From NCBI GenBank assembly GCA_003140095.1, contig PLIU01000445.1:1-36231 (forward strand): DNA of 36,231 bases. Direction: 5' to 3'. The stretch is from Verrucomicrobiales bacterium (GTDB lineage Bacteria; Verrucomicrobiota; Verrucomicrobiia; Limisphaerales; Palsa-1400). Below, piece by piece: positions 24,146-32,953 of the stretch (position 1 is its first letter; every line of letters starts with the position of its first letter). Under the pieces are notes generated by a model. That model did no database searches. It was not told the origin of the DNA and worked only from the letters and a program-made list of their open reading frames with translations. Position numbers and translations under genes: made by a program.

Positions 24146-25807
24146 ATGCTCTTTATGCGAATCGGCAACATCTTTTTGGCGGCACTTTTGGCAACTCTGG
24201 CGCACGCCGGTCTCACCGTCAAAGCGTCCGCGGCTGGCAGCGCGGACGCCGTGGCAGTCCAATACCATTTTGCCGGCGGGACGGACTTGGCCGGCAACAC
24301 CAACTTCGACAGGGTTAAGACGCTTTTCAAACTCACCCCTGGCAAGCACTTCCAAGACCTTGTGCTGGATCGGTTGGCCGGCGCTTATTGGAACGCGCTC
24401 CAATTTGACCCCGGTGGTGATTCGGCCGCGCTGCTGCGGCCGCTGCTCAATGACTTGTTGCAAGCGGAGTCGATGGGAAGTTTCGGCGGGCACGACAAAG
24501 ACCGGATGGATTTCGTCCTGGCCGCACGGCTTGATGCCAAAAGCGCGGAGGCGTGGCAGAAGCGCCTGGAGACCGCCCTGCACGGCCAAGGCGAGGCGCT
24601 GACGGCGGAAGGATTCTCCGGCCAGCGCTGGAACCGGCCCGGCAATAATGTGCTTTGGATTCTCCGGGCGCGCGACTGGATAGTGGCCGGTCGCGGCGAA
24701 GACCTGCTGCCGGTCCGCACCGCATACCTGCAAAATATCAAACAGGACAACCGGCCCGGGCCGGTGAAGAAAGATAGCTGGCTGAGCGCGGATGTGGACT
24801 GGCCGCTGCTGGCCACCTGGGCGCCGCTCTCCAGGTGTCCGCTGCAACTGGCGCGCACGACGCTGGAGGTGACCGCCCGCGGCGGAAGAATGCATATGAC
24901 AGCCCATGTCTCCTACCCGCAGGCCATTCCATGGCAGTCTCAACCGTGGCGCATCCCCAAGGGTCTGGTGAGCAGCCCGCTCAGCAGTTTCACGGCGTCG
25001 CGCGATCTGGCGGCGTTTCTAAGCCCGAACGAGGCGCTCGCGCGCTTGGGCAGTCAGCCTCTGACCAACCAGCTTTTTTGCTGGGCCATGCGGGAAATGG
25101 GGTTGGAAAGCTATGCCGCTTGGCCGGTGACCGACCCTACCAATACCATACGCATACTGGGAGCGACAACGCCCGCAGTCTTGAATCCCATGCTGGCGGC
25201 ACGCGATCACACGCAGTTGACCTGGATGCCCAAAGTGGACCGGCTCTCGTGGACGCACTTGCAATTGACAGCTCCCTCTTTGGAGCCGGCACACGACAAA
25301 AGCGGTGATTTCCTGCTGGCCAAGCTGTTTGCGTTGGAGTCGAAGTACGTTCCGGCGTCGGACCAGTTATGGAGTCAGTTCGAGCAACGCGACGACGTGG
25401 TCTATTACGATTGGGAGCTCACTGGCATGCGCCTGAGGCAATGGCGGCTGCTCTCCGAGCTTTTGCCTGTCTTTCCGTCGCCGATTCCGAAGAGTGTCGC
25501 TGGCCCCCAAAAAGCCGCGCGGAATGACAAGCCATCCTCCTTGGGCAACCAACTCCAAACACCCTTGGCCGTGACCGAGGCCTGGCTGGCTGAATTGGGC
25601 TCCCCGGTTCTGGGCAACACCGTGACGGAAGTGAGCCGGGCTTCCCCGACCGAATTGACCGTCTTGCGCAGTTCGCAGTTTCTTTTGACGGGATTGGAGT
25701 TGGTTCTGCTTTCGCACTGGCTGGCGGACGCGCCGGCGGGCCCGATCGACTACAGTTTGCTTCCCAAGGCAAAAATGTCGGGGCCGGGAATGCCGCTTGC
25801 GCACTAG
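24146..25807 (+). CDS. Secreted protein of unknown function
   Basis: A 553-residue protein that I do not recognise. The N-terminus [21 protein letters not shown] is a clear signal peptide (either the ATG at 24146 or that at 24155). The mature part is rich in Trp and Leu, with phrases such as [60 protein letters not shown] and [20 protein letters not shown]. No second hydrophobic anchor, lipobox or metal motif is seen. The mix resembles the uncharacterised verrucomicrobial family of several-hundred-residue envelope proteins, but this is only a stylistic impression. The pdxJ start lies 10 bp downstream, so read-through into pdxJ-acpS is likely. Confidence 0.78.
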   Translation: MLFMRIGNIFLAALLATLAHAGLTVKASAAGSADAVAVQYHFAGGTDLAGNTNFDRVKTLFKLTPGKHFQDLVLDRLAGAYWNALQFDPGGDSAALLRPLLNDLLQAESMGSFGGHDKDRMDFVLAARLDAKSAEAWQKRLETALHGQGEALTAEGFSGQRWNRPGNNVLWILRARDWIVAGRGEDLLPVRTAYLQNIKQDNRPGPVKKDSWLSADVDWPLLATWAPLSRCPLQLARTTLEVTARGGRMHMTAHVSYPQAIPWQSQPWRIPKGLVSSPLSSFTASRDLAAFLSPNEALARLGSQPLTNQLFCWAMREMGLESYAAWPVTDPTNTIRILGATTPAVLNPMLAARDHTQLTWMPKVDRLSWTHLQLTAPSLEPAHDKSGDFLLAKLFALESKYVPASDQLWSQFEQRDDVVYYDWELTGMRLRQWRLLSELLPVFPSPIPKSVAGPQKAARNDKPSSLGNQLQTPLAVTEAWLAELGSPVLGNTVTEVSRASPTELTVLRSSQFLLTGLELVLLSHWLADAPAGPIDYSLLPKAKMSGPGMPLAH

Positions 25808-25817
25808 TCATGTCTCA

Positions 25818-26582
25818 ATGAACGACCCTTCCATGCTCAAGCTCGGCGTCAACATCGATCACGTCGCCACTTTGCGCCAGGCCCGCTATCGCGGACGGGA
25901 GCGCGGCGAACCGGACCCGATTGAGGCGGCCCTGATTTGCGAATCGGTAGGCGCGCAGGGCATCACCGCGCACTTGCGCGAAGACCGCCGCCACATCCAG
26001 GACCGCGACGTCCGCCAACTCCGCCAGGTCCTCAAAACCCGCCTTAACCTCGAATTGGCCAACGTGCCGGAAATCGTCGCCATCGCCTTGGAGATCAAAC
26101 CCGACATCGTCTGCGTGGTCCCCGAACGGCGCGCCGAGGTCACGACCGAAGGAGGCTTGGACGCCGCCCGCCAGTGGCCGTCCCTGGCCGAGACGCGCCA
26201 GCGCATGAACGACGCGGGCATCGAAGTTAGCCTTTTCATCGCGCCGGACCCGGAGCAAGTGGAAGCGGCGGCGCGCGTGGGCAGCCAATTTGTCGAATTG
26301 CACACCGGAGCCTTCGCCGAGAATTTCCATCGCAAACGCGAGCGGGCGGCGGAATTGGAGCGGTTGATCGCCGCCGCCAATCAAGCGCACAGTTTGCGGC
26401 TGCGCGTCAACGCCGGGCATGGTTTGAATTATCAGAATCTGGCCGTGCTGCGGCAAGTGCCTCACTTGGTTGAGTTAAACATCGGCCACAGCATCATCAG
26501 CCGCGCGGTCGTGGTGGGCCTGGCCACCGCCGTGCGCGAGATGCTGCTGCTGATGGGCGCGCCGGGCGAAACGAATACTTGA
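25818..26582 (+). CDS. pdxJ: Pyridoxine 5'-phosphate synthase
   Basis: Condenses 3-amino-2-oxopropyl phosphate with 1-deoxyxylulose 5-phosphate to pyridoxine 5'-phosphate. The 254 residues form the expected TIM barrel, with [14 protein letters not shown] at the N-terminus, [65 protein letters not shown] and [17 protein letters not shown]. The catalytic Glu and His of these motifs are present. The ATG at 25818 is used; 25833 ([10 protein letters not shown]) is also possible. It precedes acpS by 15 bp, an arrangement known from many bacteria including E. coli. Confidence 0.96.
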   Translation: MNDPSMLKLGVNIDHVATLRQARYRGRERGEPDPIEAALICESVGAQGITAHLREDRRHIQDRDVRQLRQVLKTRLNLELANVPEIVAIALEIKPDIVCVVPERRAEVTTEGGLDAARQWPSLAETRQRMNDAGIEVSLFIAPDPEQVEAAARVGSQFVELHTGAFAENFHRKRERAAELERLIAAANQAHSLRLRVNAGHGLNYQNLAVLRQVPHLVELNIGHSIISRAVVVGLATAVREMLLLMGAPGETNT

Positions 26583-26597
26583 CTCTGGCCTCGGCTT

Positions 26598-26975
26598 GTG
26601 ATTCTCGGCACCGGCATCGACATTATCGAAGTAGAGCGCGTGGCTGCGGCTTACCAGCGGTTTGGCGACCGTTTCATCGAGCGGATTCTCCGTCCCTCCG
26701 AACTAGCCTATTGCTTGTCGCACAAGACGCCGGGGCCGTTTCTGGCCGCGCGTTTCGCGGGCAAGGAGGCGGTTTCCAAGGCCTTCGGCACGGGCATCGG
26801 CGGGCGCCTGGGCTGGCAAGACATCGAGATTTGCCGGAAAGAATCCGGCGAACCTTACGTCGTGCTCCACGACAAAGGCAAAATTTTGCTTGACAATCGC
26901 GGCGGCCGGCTCGTCCATCTGAGCCTCAGTCACACGGAGAGGCACGCCACCGCTGTCGCCATATTGGAAAGCTAA
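26598..26975 (+). CDS. acpS: Holo-[acyl-carrier-protein] synthase
   Basis: Transfers 4'-phosphopantetheine from coenzyme A to apo-ACP. The 125 residues match the family. The magnesium-binding D8 (GTGIDIIEVERV) and E57 (RFAGKEAVSKAFGTGI) are in place, and the C-terminus has the usual LSLSHTERHATAVAI. The start is a GTG at 26598, which gives the exact family N-terminus MILGTGIDI. It forms an operon with pdxJ. Its last bases overlap by 4 bp the end of the convergent oxidoreductase gene. Confidence 0.96.
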   Translation: MILGTGIDIIEVERVAAAYQRFGDRFIERILRPSELAYCLSHKTPGPFLAARFAGKEAVSKAFGTGIGGRLGWQDIEICRKESGEPYVVLHDKGKILLDNRGGRLVHLSLSHTERHATAVAILES

Positions 26976-28291
26976 AATGACTTGGTCTTGCCCGGAATGG
27001 CAATGGCGTAACGCCCGTTGGCATCCGGCTCGGTCGGCGTCTTGGCGTCCCAACCCAACACTTTTGGGAACGTGTCGATTTGCGAATTAATGGCGTCGTC
27101 CCAGGTCAATTCCTTTCCGCAGTACGTGGCCATGCGGCCCATGATGGCCGTCATGGTGCTGTAGGCCCCGTATTCGGCCGTTTCGGCGTACGGGGTGTCG
27201 TTGCGGATAGCGGCGAAAAGATCGTCGTGTTCTTGTTGGTACGGATCCTTGCCCTCGTCCCCGGTGAAATGCCAGGCCTTTTCCCCCGTGATGTTATAGC
27301 CGCTCACGTCGCACAGCCCTTTGGTGCCCTGCACGTGTTCGGAGACACTGTCCCAACAACCTGGTATGTGCCGGCATTGGCTGCTCAGGCGCGTGCCGTC
27401 GGGATACTCGAATTCGACGAAGTGATGGTCAAAAATCTCCCCATTATCAATGCCTTTGCGCACCTGCCGTCCGCCCATGCCCCGCGCCAGCTTCGGATGG
27501 TCCTGCTTGACCCAATTGATCACGTCCAGATTGTGAATGTGCTGCTCGTTGATGTGATCCCCGCATAGCCAGACGAAGTAATACCAATTATACATCTGGT
27601 ATTCCATTTCCGTCGGCGTGCGGCCGAGCTTTTGTTCCAAATCTTTGCGCGGGCGCACCCAGACGCCGTCCCCGTTCCAATAGGCGCGCATGGCGACGAT
27701 ATCGCCAATGTCGCCATCGTGCAGCCGCTTGATGGTCTCCAGATAAGGCTTTTGATGATGCCGTTGCAGGCCGACGGCCACCTTCAGGTTTTTCTTCTTG
27801 GCCTCCTCGGCGGCGGCCAGAACCTTGCGCACTCCGGGACCATCGACGGCCACCGGTTTCTCCATGAAAATGTGTTTGCCCTGGCGCACCGCTTCCTCGA
27901 AATGAGACGGTCGAAATCCGGGTGGCGTGGCCAGAATCACAACATCCGCCATCGCGATGGCATGTCGATAGGCGTCGAATCCGATGAATTTGTTCTCCTC
28001 TGCCACATCGACGCGATCGGCGTGCGCGGCCTTGAGATTGTTGTAGCTGCCGTCCAGGCGGTCTTTGAAAGCGTCGGCCATGGCGACCAATTTGAGGGGA
28101 CCGGTGGTGCTCAGGGCTTGGTCGGCGGCGCCGCTGCCGCGTCCGCCGCAGCCGATCAGCGCCACTTTCAGCGTGTCGTCGCCCGCGGCGAAAACCCCCG
28201 GAGCCAGGCTCGCGGCGGCAGCCAGGGTGGTGGTGGTTTTGAGGAAACTGCGGCGGGTGAGTTCGGGACTGGTGGATAGACGCGTATTCAT
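26972..28291 (-). CDS. Tat-exported Gfo/Idh/MocA-family oxidoreductase
   Basis: A 439-residue NAD(P)-dependent oxidoreductase. It carries a twin-arginine signal (LTRRSFLKTTTTLAAAASLA, R13-R14), so it is exported folded with its cofactor. The Rossmann motif is LKVALIGCGGRGSGAADQAL (47-54), and the family signature EKPVAVDGPGVRKV has the catalytic lysine at 145. The C-terminal half (NWYYFVWLCGDHINEQHIHN) carries the conserved Asp-His pair. Such Tat-exported members are expanded in Verrucomicrobiota and Planctomycetota and are linked with sugar or polyol breakdown; the substrate here is unknown. It is 63 bp downstream of the cytochrome/FGE gene on the same strand, which suggests a common operon. 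Confidence 0.92.
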   Translation of the reverse strand: MNTRLSTSPELTRRSFLKTTTTLAAAASLAPGVFAAGDDTLKVALIGCGGRGSGAADQALSTTGPLKLVAMADAFKDRLDGSYNNLKAAHADRVDVAEENKFIGFDAYRHAIAMADVVILATPPGFRPSHFEEAVRQGKHIFMEKPVAVDGPGVRKVLAAAEEAKKKNLKVAVGLQRHHQKPYLETIKRLHDGDIGDIVAMRAYWNGDGVWVRPRKDLEQKLGRTPTEMEYQMYNWYYFVWLCGDHINEQHIHNLDVINWVKQDHPKLARGMGGRQVRKGIDNGEIFDHHFVEFEYPDGTRLSSQCRHIPGCWDSVSEHVQGTKGLCDVSGYNITGEKAWHFTGDEGKDPYQQEHDDLFAAIRNDTPYAETAEYGAYSTMTAIMGRMATYCGKELTWDDAINSQIDTFPKVLGWDAKTPTEPDANGRYAIAIPGKTKSF

Positions 28292-28354
28292 AGAATGATG
28301 TTTTTGACGATTGGGTGTTTATGCTTGTTCAATTAAATCAGGCACGGCGGCTTT

Positions 28355-30073
28355 TCACTCCTTTTCCACCCCGCTGTGCCAGTACTTGTACATGTCCTCG
28401 GCGGAGGGGACTTTCAAGGGACGAATGATGCGGAAGCCGACAAATTGCGCGTCGGTCAGAAACCAGATGCTCTTGGGCAATTGCGGGTCCTGCCTCTTCC
28501 AGCTCGCGGTCGAACCGCGGCGCCAGGCGCTGCGCAGTTTATCGGCTTCATCCTGCCACGAACCCCCGCGCACGACTTGCGGGTACGGCTTGGTCGATTT
28601 GTTCCACGGCTCGGTCACCGTCTCGGTGAATTGCTTGTAGTAATTGGGATCGTATTGGTCTAGCGTCCATTGATCCACGTTGCCGATCATGTCGTAGAGG
28701 CCCCAGGGATTGGGCTTTTTCTTGCCGACTTTTTGATATTTGAAATTGCTGTTGTCGGCGAACCAGGCGTACTCTCCCAATTGGGCCGGGTCGTCGCCGA
28801 AGAAATAAGCCGTCGTGGTGCCGGCGCGGCAGGCGTATTCCCACTCCGCCTCCGTCGGCAGGCGGTAGAAATGGCCGGTCTTGGCGCTGAGCCATTGGCA
28901 ATACATGCTGGCCGCGTGCTGCGTCATGCTGATGGCCGGATACCCTTCCTTGCCCATGCCAAAACTCATTTCGACATACGGCTTGGTCGGCCGCGTCACC
29001 GCGTCGGCCGCCTCGGACGTGTAATTGGTCGTGCCATCGGCGGGCGCGGCCGGTTTGTCCTCGGGATACATGAACAATTCGTACTCGTCCCACGTCACCT
29101 CGCACTGCTCCATCCAGAACGGGCCGATCTTGACCCCGTGCTGCGGGCCTTCGTCCGCATTGCGTTTGGCTTCGGTGGCCGGACTGCCCATGAGAAACTC
29201 TCCAGGCGCAATGGGCGCCATCGCGTACGTCACCGACGTTCCGGGAATGGTATTGGTGTACACCTTCATGTCCGCCTCCGCCTGTTCCTTGCTTGCGGCG
29301 AGGATGACCATGTGGATTTGCTCGACCACTTCCATATCCTTGGCTTGCGCCCCTCCTTTGGCCGGGCCGAGCTTGGCTTCCGCCGGCCAGACGGCGCCCT
29401 GCGCCACCCATTTGCTCAACGTTTCCCGGGCTGGCTCCGTCAGCGAACCGCCATGCGCCAGGATCGGCTCGACATCGCGCGCGAAATCCATCTGCCCCGC
29501 CGGCGCGACCGCGGCGCCCGCCGCGATTTTGGCCGATGGAAAACTGACTCCCCCCGGCCAGACGGCACCCTGCGAAATCCACAGGCGCAAAGTTTCCTTG
29601 GCTTTGTCCGAAATCGGGCCGCCGTGTTCCAGGATAGGTTCGATGTCGCGGGCAAATTCGACCTTCATCACCGTTTGGAGCGCGAGGCCATCGGGCCAGT
29701 TGGCGCCTTCGGCGATCCATTGGCGCAGGACTTCGGACTGCTCCTTGGTCAACGGCGTTTTACCCAGCTTCGCCGGCGGCATGCGGCTCTCGTCCGTCAA
29801 CGGAAGCACCGTTTGATAATAGACTTCACTGTCATCGGGATGGCCTGGCGAGATGCGTTGGTCCTTCTTGTGCGGCTTGAACGCTTCCTCTTTGGTGTCA
29901 ATGCGGTACTTGCCGTTTTCTTCCGCGTGCTGCGCGTTGTGGCAGGACACGCAATTCATCTCCAGAATAGGTTTGACGTCCGTGACAAAATCCACCGGTT
30001 TGGCCGCGGCCCCGCCGGCGAGAACGAAGCCCGACGCCAAGGCTCCGAGCGCGCAACACTTCAACAATCTCAT
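28355..30073 (-). CDS. Cytochrome c-like / FGE-sulfatase domain fusion protein
   Basis: A 572-residue exported protein: signal peptide (1-25); a planctomycete-type c-haem domain (26-130) with C41-V-S-C44-H45 and MPPAKLGKTPLTKEQSEVLR; two short repeats of its flanks (about 137-175, FARDIEPILEHGGPISDKAK, and 196-232, FARDVEPILAHGGSLTEPAR) that lack the CxxCH; a linker; and an FGE-sulfatase (SUMF1) domain (about 285-555) with GEFLMGSPATEAKRNADEGP, RLPTEAEWEYACRAGT, GLYDMIGNVDQW and VVRGGSWQDEADKLRSAWRR. The active-site cysteines of true formylglycine-generating enzymes are absent after VRGGSW, so this is likely a binding or structural domain. Probably a periplasmic electron-transfer or sensing protein working with the oxidoreductase downstream. 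The start ATG at 30073 gives the signal peptide. Confidence 0.88.
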   Translation of the reverse strand: MRLLKCCALGALASGFVLAGGAAAKPVDFVTDVKPILEMNCVSCHNAQHAEENGKYRIDTKEEAFKPHKKDQRISPGHPDDSEVYYQTVLPLTDESRMPPAKLGKTPLTKEQSEVLRQWIAEGANWPDGLALQTVMKVEFARDIEPILEHGGPISDKAKETLRLWISQGAVWPGGVSFPSAKIAAGAAVAPAGQMDFARDVEPILAHGGSLTEPARETLSKWVAQGAVWPAEAKLGPAKGGAQAKDMEVVEQIHMVILAASKEQAEADMKVYTNTIPGTSVTYAMAPIAPGEFLMGSPATEAKRNADEGPQHGVKIGPFWMEQCEVTWDEYELFMYPEDKPAAPADGTTNYTSEAADAVTRPTKPYVEMSFGMGKEGYPAISMTQHAASMYCQWLSAKTGHFYRLPTEAEWEYACRAGTTTAYFFGDDPAQLGEYAWFADNSNFKYQKVGKKKPNPWGLYDMIGNVDQWTLDQYDPNYYKQFTETVTEPWNKSTKPYPQVVRGGSWQDEADKLRSAWRRGSTASWKRQDPQLPKSIWFLTDAQFVGFRIIRPLKVPSAEDMYKYWHSGVEKE

Positions 30074-30173
30074 GTTTCAGGCCTCGATCATTGATAATGA
30101 CCGGCTAAAAGTCAACTCCGGGCAGGTTGTTTATCAAGCGGAATTTCAGACGATGTGGGTAAAAGCGCATGAT

Positions 30174-30905
30174 CTATTTGACAGCCGCCCAGACCCGATG
30201 GACATCGTCGTGTTCCTCCAACGCTTGCAGGAATTCTCCGACTTCCGTCCGTTGCGACTCGCTCAGTTCGGGAAAATTCTTGGGCACGTATCCCAGTTCG
30301 CTTGTCACCACTGTCCAGCCGTTGGCGGTCAGCCATTTGGACACGGCATGAACCGCCGCGCGATCGCAGATGAAACGCGCCCCGGCGGCCCCATCCGGAA
30401 TATCGTCGTTCTGCTCATGAGTCAGGGTCTCAACCTCATTGGCGCCCGCTTCAATGGCCGCGCCTTCGCGGTCGGTGTTGTCGTCCGGGTGATGGGCCTC
30501 GACCAGGCCGGCATGGTCGAAAAGAAACTTGTTCCCGCCCGCCGCGCCGAGTTGCCCTTTCTTGAAAAGAATGCGTATCTCCGGCGCGGTTCGATTGACG
30601 TTGTCGGTATAAACCTCGACAATGACCGGCACCTTGTGCGGGGCGTAACCTTCAAAGACGATGTGTTCGACCACCAGTTTTTCCGAACCGATGCCCGCTC
30701 CCTTTTTGATCGCGCGGTCGATGGCCTCGCGGTTGACACTCTCCTTTTTCGCCTTTTCCACTGCGGCAAAGAGGCGGGAATTCATGCCTGGATCAGGGCC
30801 GCCCATTTTGGCGGCGACGGAGATTTCGCGCACAAATTTGGCCGTCGCCCGCCCCTTTTTGAGGCCGGCGACCAATCGCTTGGCATGGAGCCATTGTCGT
30901 CCCAT
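30174..30905 (-). CDS. yebC: YebC/PmpR-family (TACO1-like) protein
   Basis: A 243-residue cytoplasmic protein of the YebC family, whose members have been reported as DNA-binding regulators and, more recently, as factors that help ribosomes on difficult (polyproline) stretches. The N-terminal GRQWLHAKRLVAGLKKGRAT replaces the usual 'GHSKWANIKHRK' but keeps the basic character. Typical phrases follow: AAKMGGPDPGMNSRLFAAVE, REAIDRAIKKGAG, EGYAPHKVPVIVEVYTDNVN and RILFKKGQLGAAG. The ATG at 30905 is clear. It lies upstream of the cytochrome/FGE gene on the same strand with 100 bp between them. Confidence 0.92.
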   Translation of the reverse strand: MGRQWLHAKRLVAGLKKGRATAKFVREISVAAKMGGPDPGMNSRLFAAVEKAKKESVNREAIDRAIKKGAGIGSEKLVVEHIVFEGYAPHKVPVIVEVYTDNVNRTAPEIRILFKKGQLGAAGGNKFLFDHAGLVEAHHPDDNTDREGAAIEAGANEVETLTHEQNDDIPDGAAGARFICDRAAVHAVSKWLTANGWTVVTSELGYVPKNFPELSESQRTEVGEFLQALEEHDDVHRVWAAVK

Positions 30906-31191
30906 GCCCGCAAGTTAACAGACGACCGTCGGCGATTCAAACACGCAAACAGGACGCCCGAATCTGACAGAATCGTTCATCCACCACAAAACCAACTTGG
31001 GTTTGACTAGATTTGACCGACCTGCATCCCGCCGTCCTCTTCCTTCATAATCGTCATAATCTCTATTGCACAAGTGTACTTTCCATGAATGAGGAGTCAT
31101 CATTGTGATGCCTTCTCCGCGTATTGCGGGTGTTTTGAACATTGAATTTTGAGCCGTGACATTAAATTCTCCACTTTTTTATCTCCGCGCA

Positions 31192-31231
31192 GGTTTGATT
31201 TGGTTTGATTCGGTTTGATCCACTTTGATTA
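31192..31231. repeat. 10-bp tandem repeat, four units
   Basis: Units GGTTTGATTT, GGTTTGATTC, GGTTTGATCC and ACTTTGATTA follow each other without gaps. It is a typical intergenic micro-array and not coding. Confidence 0.85.
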
Positions 31232-31264
31232 GCCCCTCAGCCGAAACCATGCGGCAGGGCCTTA

Positions 31265-31557
31265 ACGCCAAGACGCCGAGACGCCAAGACGCAGAGACAG
31301 GAAGCTCAATTGGCTCAACGAGCAGCATCCACCTTTCGCTGCCCCGGACCGGCATGGTCAGAAACCCATTTTGCAGTGCAATATCCCAAATTCGCTCATT
31401 TCTGAGAAAACTTTCTACCAAGAAGAGCGCGGAGGACACGAAGTTTTGAAACAGACCATGTGGATGGTTCTTCTTCGTGCTCTTCGTGCCCTTCGTGGTG
31501 AGAATTGGGTGGCGGCTCGGCTGCGTTGCGTCCTTGCGTCCTTGCGACTTTGCGTTG
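31265..31557. repeat. Composite element: inverted 8-bp arrays around a 9-bp array
   Basis: The left array has four 8-bp units (ACGCCAAG, ACGCCGAG, ACGCCAAG, ACGCAGAG; 31265-31296). The centre has three 9-bp units (TTCTTCGTG, CTCTTCGTG, CCCTTCGTG; 31471-31497). The right array has four 8-bp units (TTGCGTCC twice, TTGCGACT, TTGCGTTG; 31526-31557), which are reverse-complement-like to the left ones. Together they form a symmetrical element of about 290 bp, possibly a miniature inverted-repeat element. Confidence 0.7.
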
Positions 31558-31752
31558 AAATTCTCGTGCCTTACTGAATGGACCCGGCCCAGCAAGCTCT
31601 CGTTGTTGAGACTCGCCCGGCGCGGCCTCAGCGCGACCCAGGCACACCTCTTCTGATGCCAAAGCCAGCCCTCGCAAGCGCCCTTTTTCCATGCACTGAG
31701 TGCCGATGAGCATAAAATTCTCATGCCACAACAATCCTACGAATGCCGATGT

Positions 31753-31785
31753 GCGTCAAGTGGCGCGGCCGGACGTGGTTGACGC
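31753..31785 (+). promoter_or_regulatory. Hairpin/inverted repeat upstream of isoaspartyl peptidase gene
   Basis: GCGTCAA (31753-31759) and TTGACGC (31779-31785) are perfect inverted repeats separated by 19 bases, about 50 bp before the ATG at 31834. This could be an operator or a leader hairpin; no -10/-35 pair is certain. Confidence 0.35.
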
Positions 31786-31833
31786 TGGCCGACCAAGGTG
31801 GGATTCTCCGGCCATGATTGTGATCCTGGTAGA

Positions 31834-32742
31834 ATGAAAACCAAAAAGCCGAAGGCGACCGCGAACAAACCGGCCTTGGTTGTTCATGGAGGCTGCGGGT
31901 CGGTTCCCCGCCAGGAAGAGGCGCCCCGCAATGCGGCGTGCGAACGCGCGGCGCAGGCCGGCTGGAAGGTTCTGCAAGCTGGCGGCAGCGCCCTGGATGC
32001 CGTCGAGACTGCCGTCCGGCGTCTCGAAGACGAGCCGTTGCTCAATGCGGGGACAGGTTCCTACCTCCAGGCCGACGGAGTGTCGCGAGTGGACGCAAGC
32101 CTGATGGACAGCCGCAGCCGGGCCGGTTGTGTCGTGCAGGCGCCCTTGCTCAAGAATCCTATTCGACTGGCCCGATACATTTTGGAGCAAGAAGCCCACA
32201 TTATGTTGAGCGGACCGGAAGCCGTGCAACTCGCCCTTCGCCTCGGCCATGCCACCGGGGTTTTAGCCAGGCCAGCCAAGATCGCATACTGGGTTGAGCA
32301 TCTCAACGAATCCTGCCAAGAACTGGACTATGCGGCGATGGCCCAGGAATGGAAAAACACGCACCCTCGTCTCGGAACAGTCGGCTGCGTCGCCCTCGAT
32401 CGGACCGGCCGCCTGGCCGCGGGAACGTCCACGGGCGGGACGGGCCAATGTTACCCTGGCCGGGTGGGCGATACTCCTGTGCTTGGAGCCGGCACATACT
32501 GCACGCGGCAGGCGGGAGTGAGCATGACCGGGGTTGGTGAACGCGTCCTGGTGCTCCTTTCGGCCAAATCCCTTTGCGACCGTGTCGCCGATGGCCTGCC
32601 GCTCCAAGCGGCCGCGCAATCGGTGCTGCAGGACCTCGAAGGCCTCGCCAAGGCATCCGCCGGACTGATCGCCCTGGATGTTTCCGGCACTATTGTCGAG
32701 ATGAAAAACACGGCCTACATGGCGTATGCCGTGCGCCGTTGA
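31834..32742 (+). CDS. Isoaspartyl peptidase/L-asparaginase (Ntn-hydrolase)
   Basis: A 302-residue plant-type asparaginase of the N-terminal nucleophile family, which removes isoaspartyl residues from peptides and hydrolyses asparagine. It self-cleaves before T182 in HPRLGTVGCVALDRTGRLAA; the new N-terminal threonine is the nucleophile. Other motifs are VVHGGCGS, LDAVETAVRRLEDEPLLNAG, and STGG with PGRVGDTPVLGAGTY. The usual STGGMTNK loop reads STGGTGQC here, which may alter substrate choice. There is no signal peptide. The ATG at 31834 gives the right N-terminus; the ribosome-binding site is weak. It stands alone, followed by a pseudopilin gene. Confidence 0.92.
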   Translation: MKTKKPKATANKPALVVHGGCGSVPRQEEAPRNAACERAAQAGWKVLQAGGSALDAVETAVRRLEDEPLLNAGTGSYLQADGVSRVDASLMDSRSRAGCVVQAPLLKNPIRLARYILEQEAHIMLSGPEAVQLALRLGHATGVLARPAKIAYWVEHLNESCQELDYAAMAQEWKNTHPRLGTVGCVALDRTGRLAAGTSTGGTGQCYPGRVGDTPVLGAGTYCTRQAGVSMTGVGERVLVLLSAKSLCDRVADGLPLQAAAQSVLQDLEGLAKASAGLIALDVSGTIVEMKNTAYMAYAVRR

Positions 32743-32852
32743 CTGGCATCCGTGTGGAAAATCCGGTGGCGGCGTGTCACGTCACGGCCGGCGCCATGAG
32801 TGAGCGAGAATGAGTTACTTAACCCTGGTGGATTTCTCATCCGGAGGGGCGC

Positions 32853-32880
32853 TTGACAATCGTGCCGGGATTATGCGAGC
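32853..32880 (+). promoter_or_regulatory. Conserved TTGACA box upstream of pseudopilin gene 1
   Basis: TTGACA (32853-32858) lies inside GCTTGACAATCGTGCCGG, which is almost identical in the second copy, and exactly 101 bp before the ATG in both. It is followed by GGATTATGC. The gap from TTGACA to this block is too short for a standard sigma-70 -10, so the -10 is unresolved. Confidence 0.5.
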
Positions 32881-32953
32881 GTTTGAGGAAACGACCGCAA
32901 AGACCAGTTCTCGAACTGGATTCGCTGGCGGGCTCCGCCACGACGAGTCAATT

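Larger units (their letters stand above)
30906..31833. other. Gene-free region rich in short repeats
   Basis: About 930 bp with no credible gene. It contains a 10-bp tandem array (31192-31231), a composite inverted-repeat array (31265-31557), AT-rich text with TTTGAAC and TTGAATTTTGA words, and a hairpin (31753-31785) before the isoaspartyl peptidase gene. Open frames seen here on both strands translate the repeats (for example EGHEEHEEE) and are not genes. Confidence 0.65.

Noticed and set aside
28670-30094. Plus-strand open frame of about 470 codons opposite the cytochrome/FGE gene
   Set aside because: Arg/His/Phe-rich shadow translation; the minus-strand gene has clear domains.
31179-31734. 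Minus-strand frames containing EGHEEHEEE or TTKGTKSTKK
   Set aside because: They translate the 8- and 9-bp arrays, a well-known source of false proteins in this type of genome.
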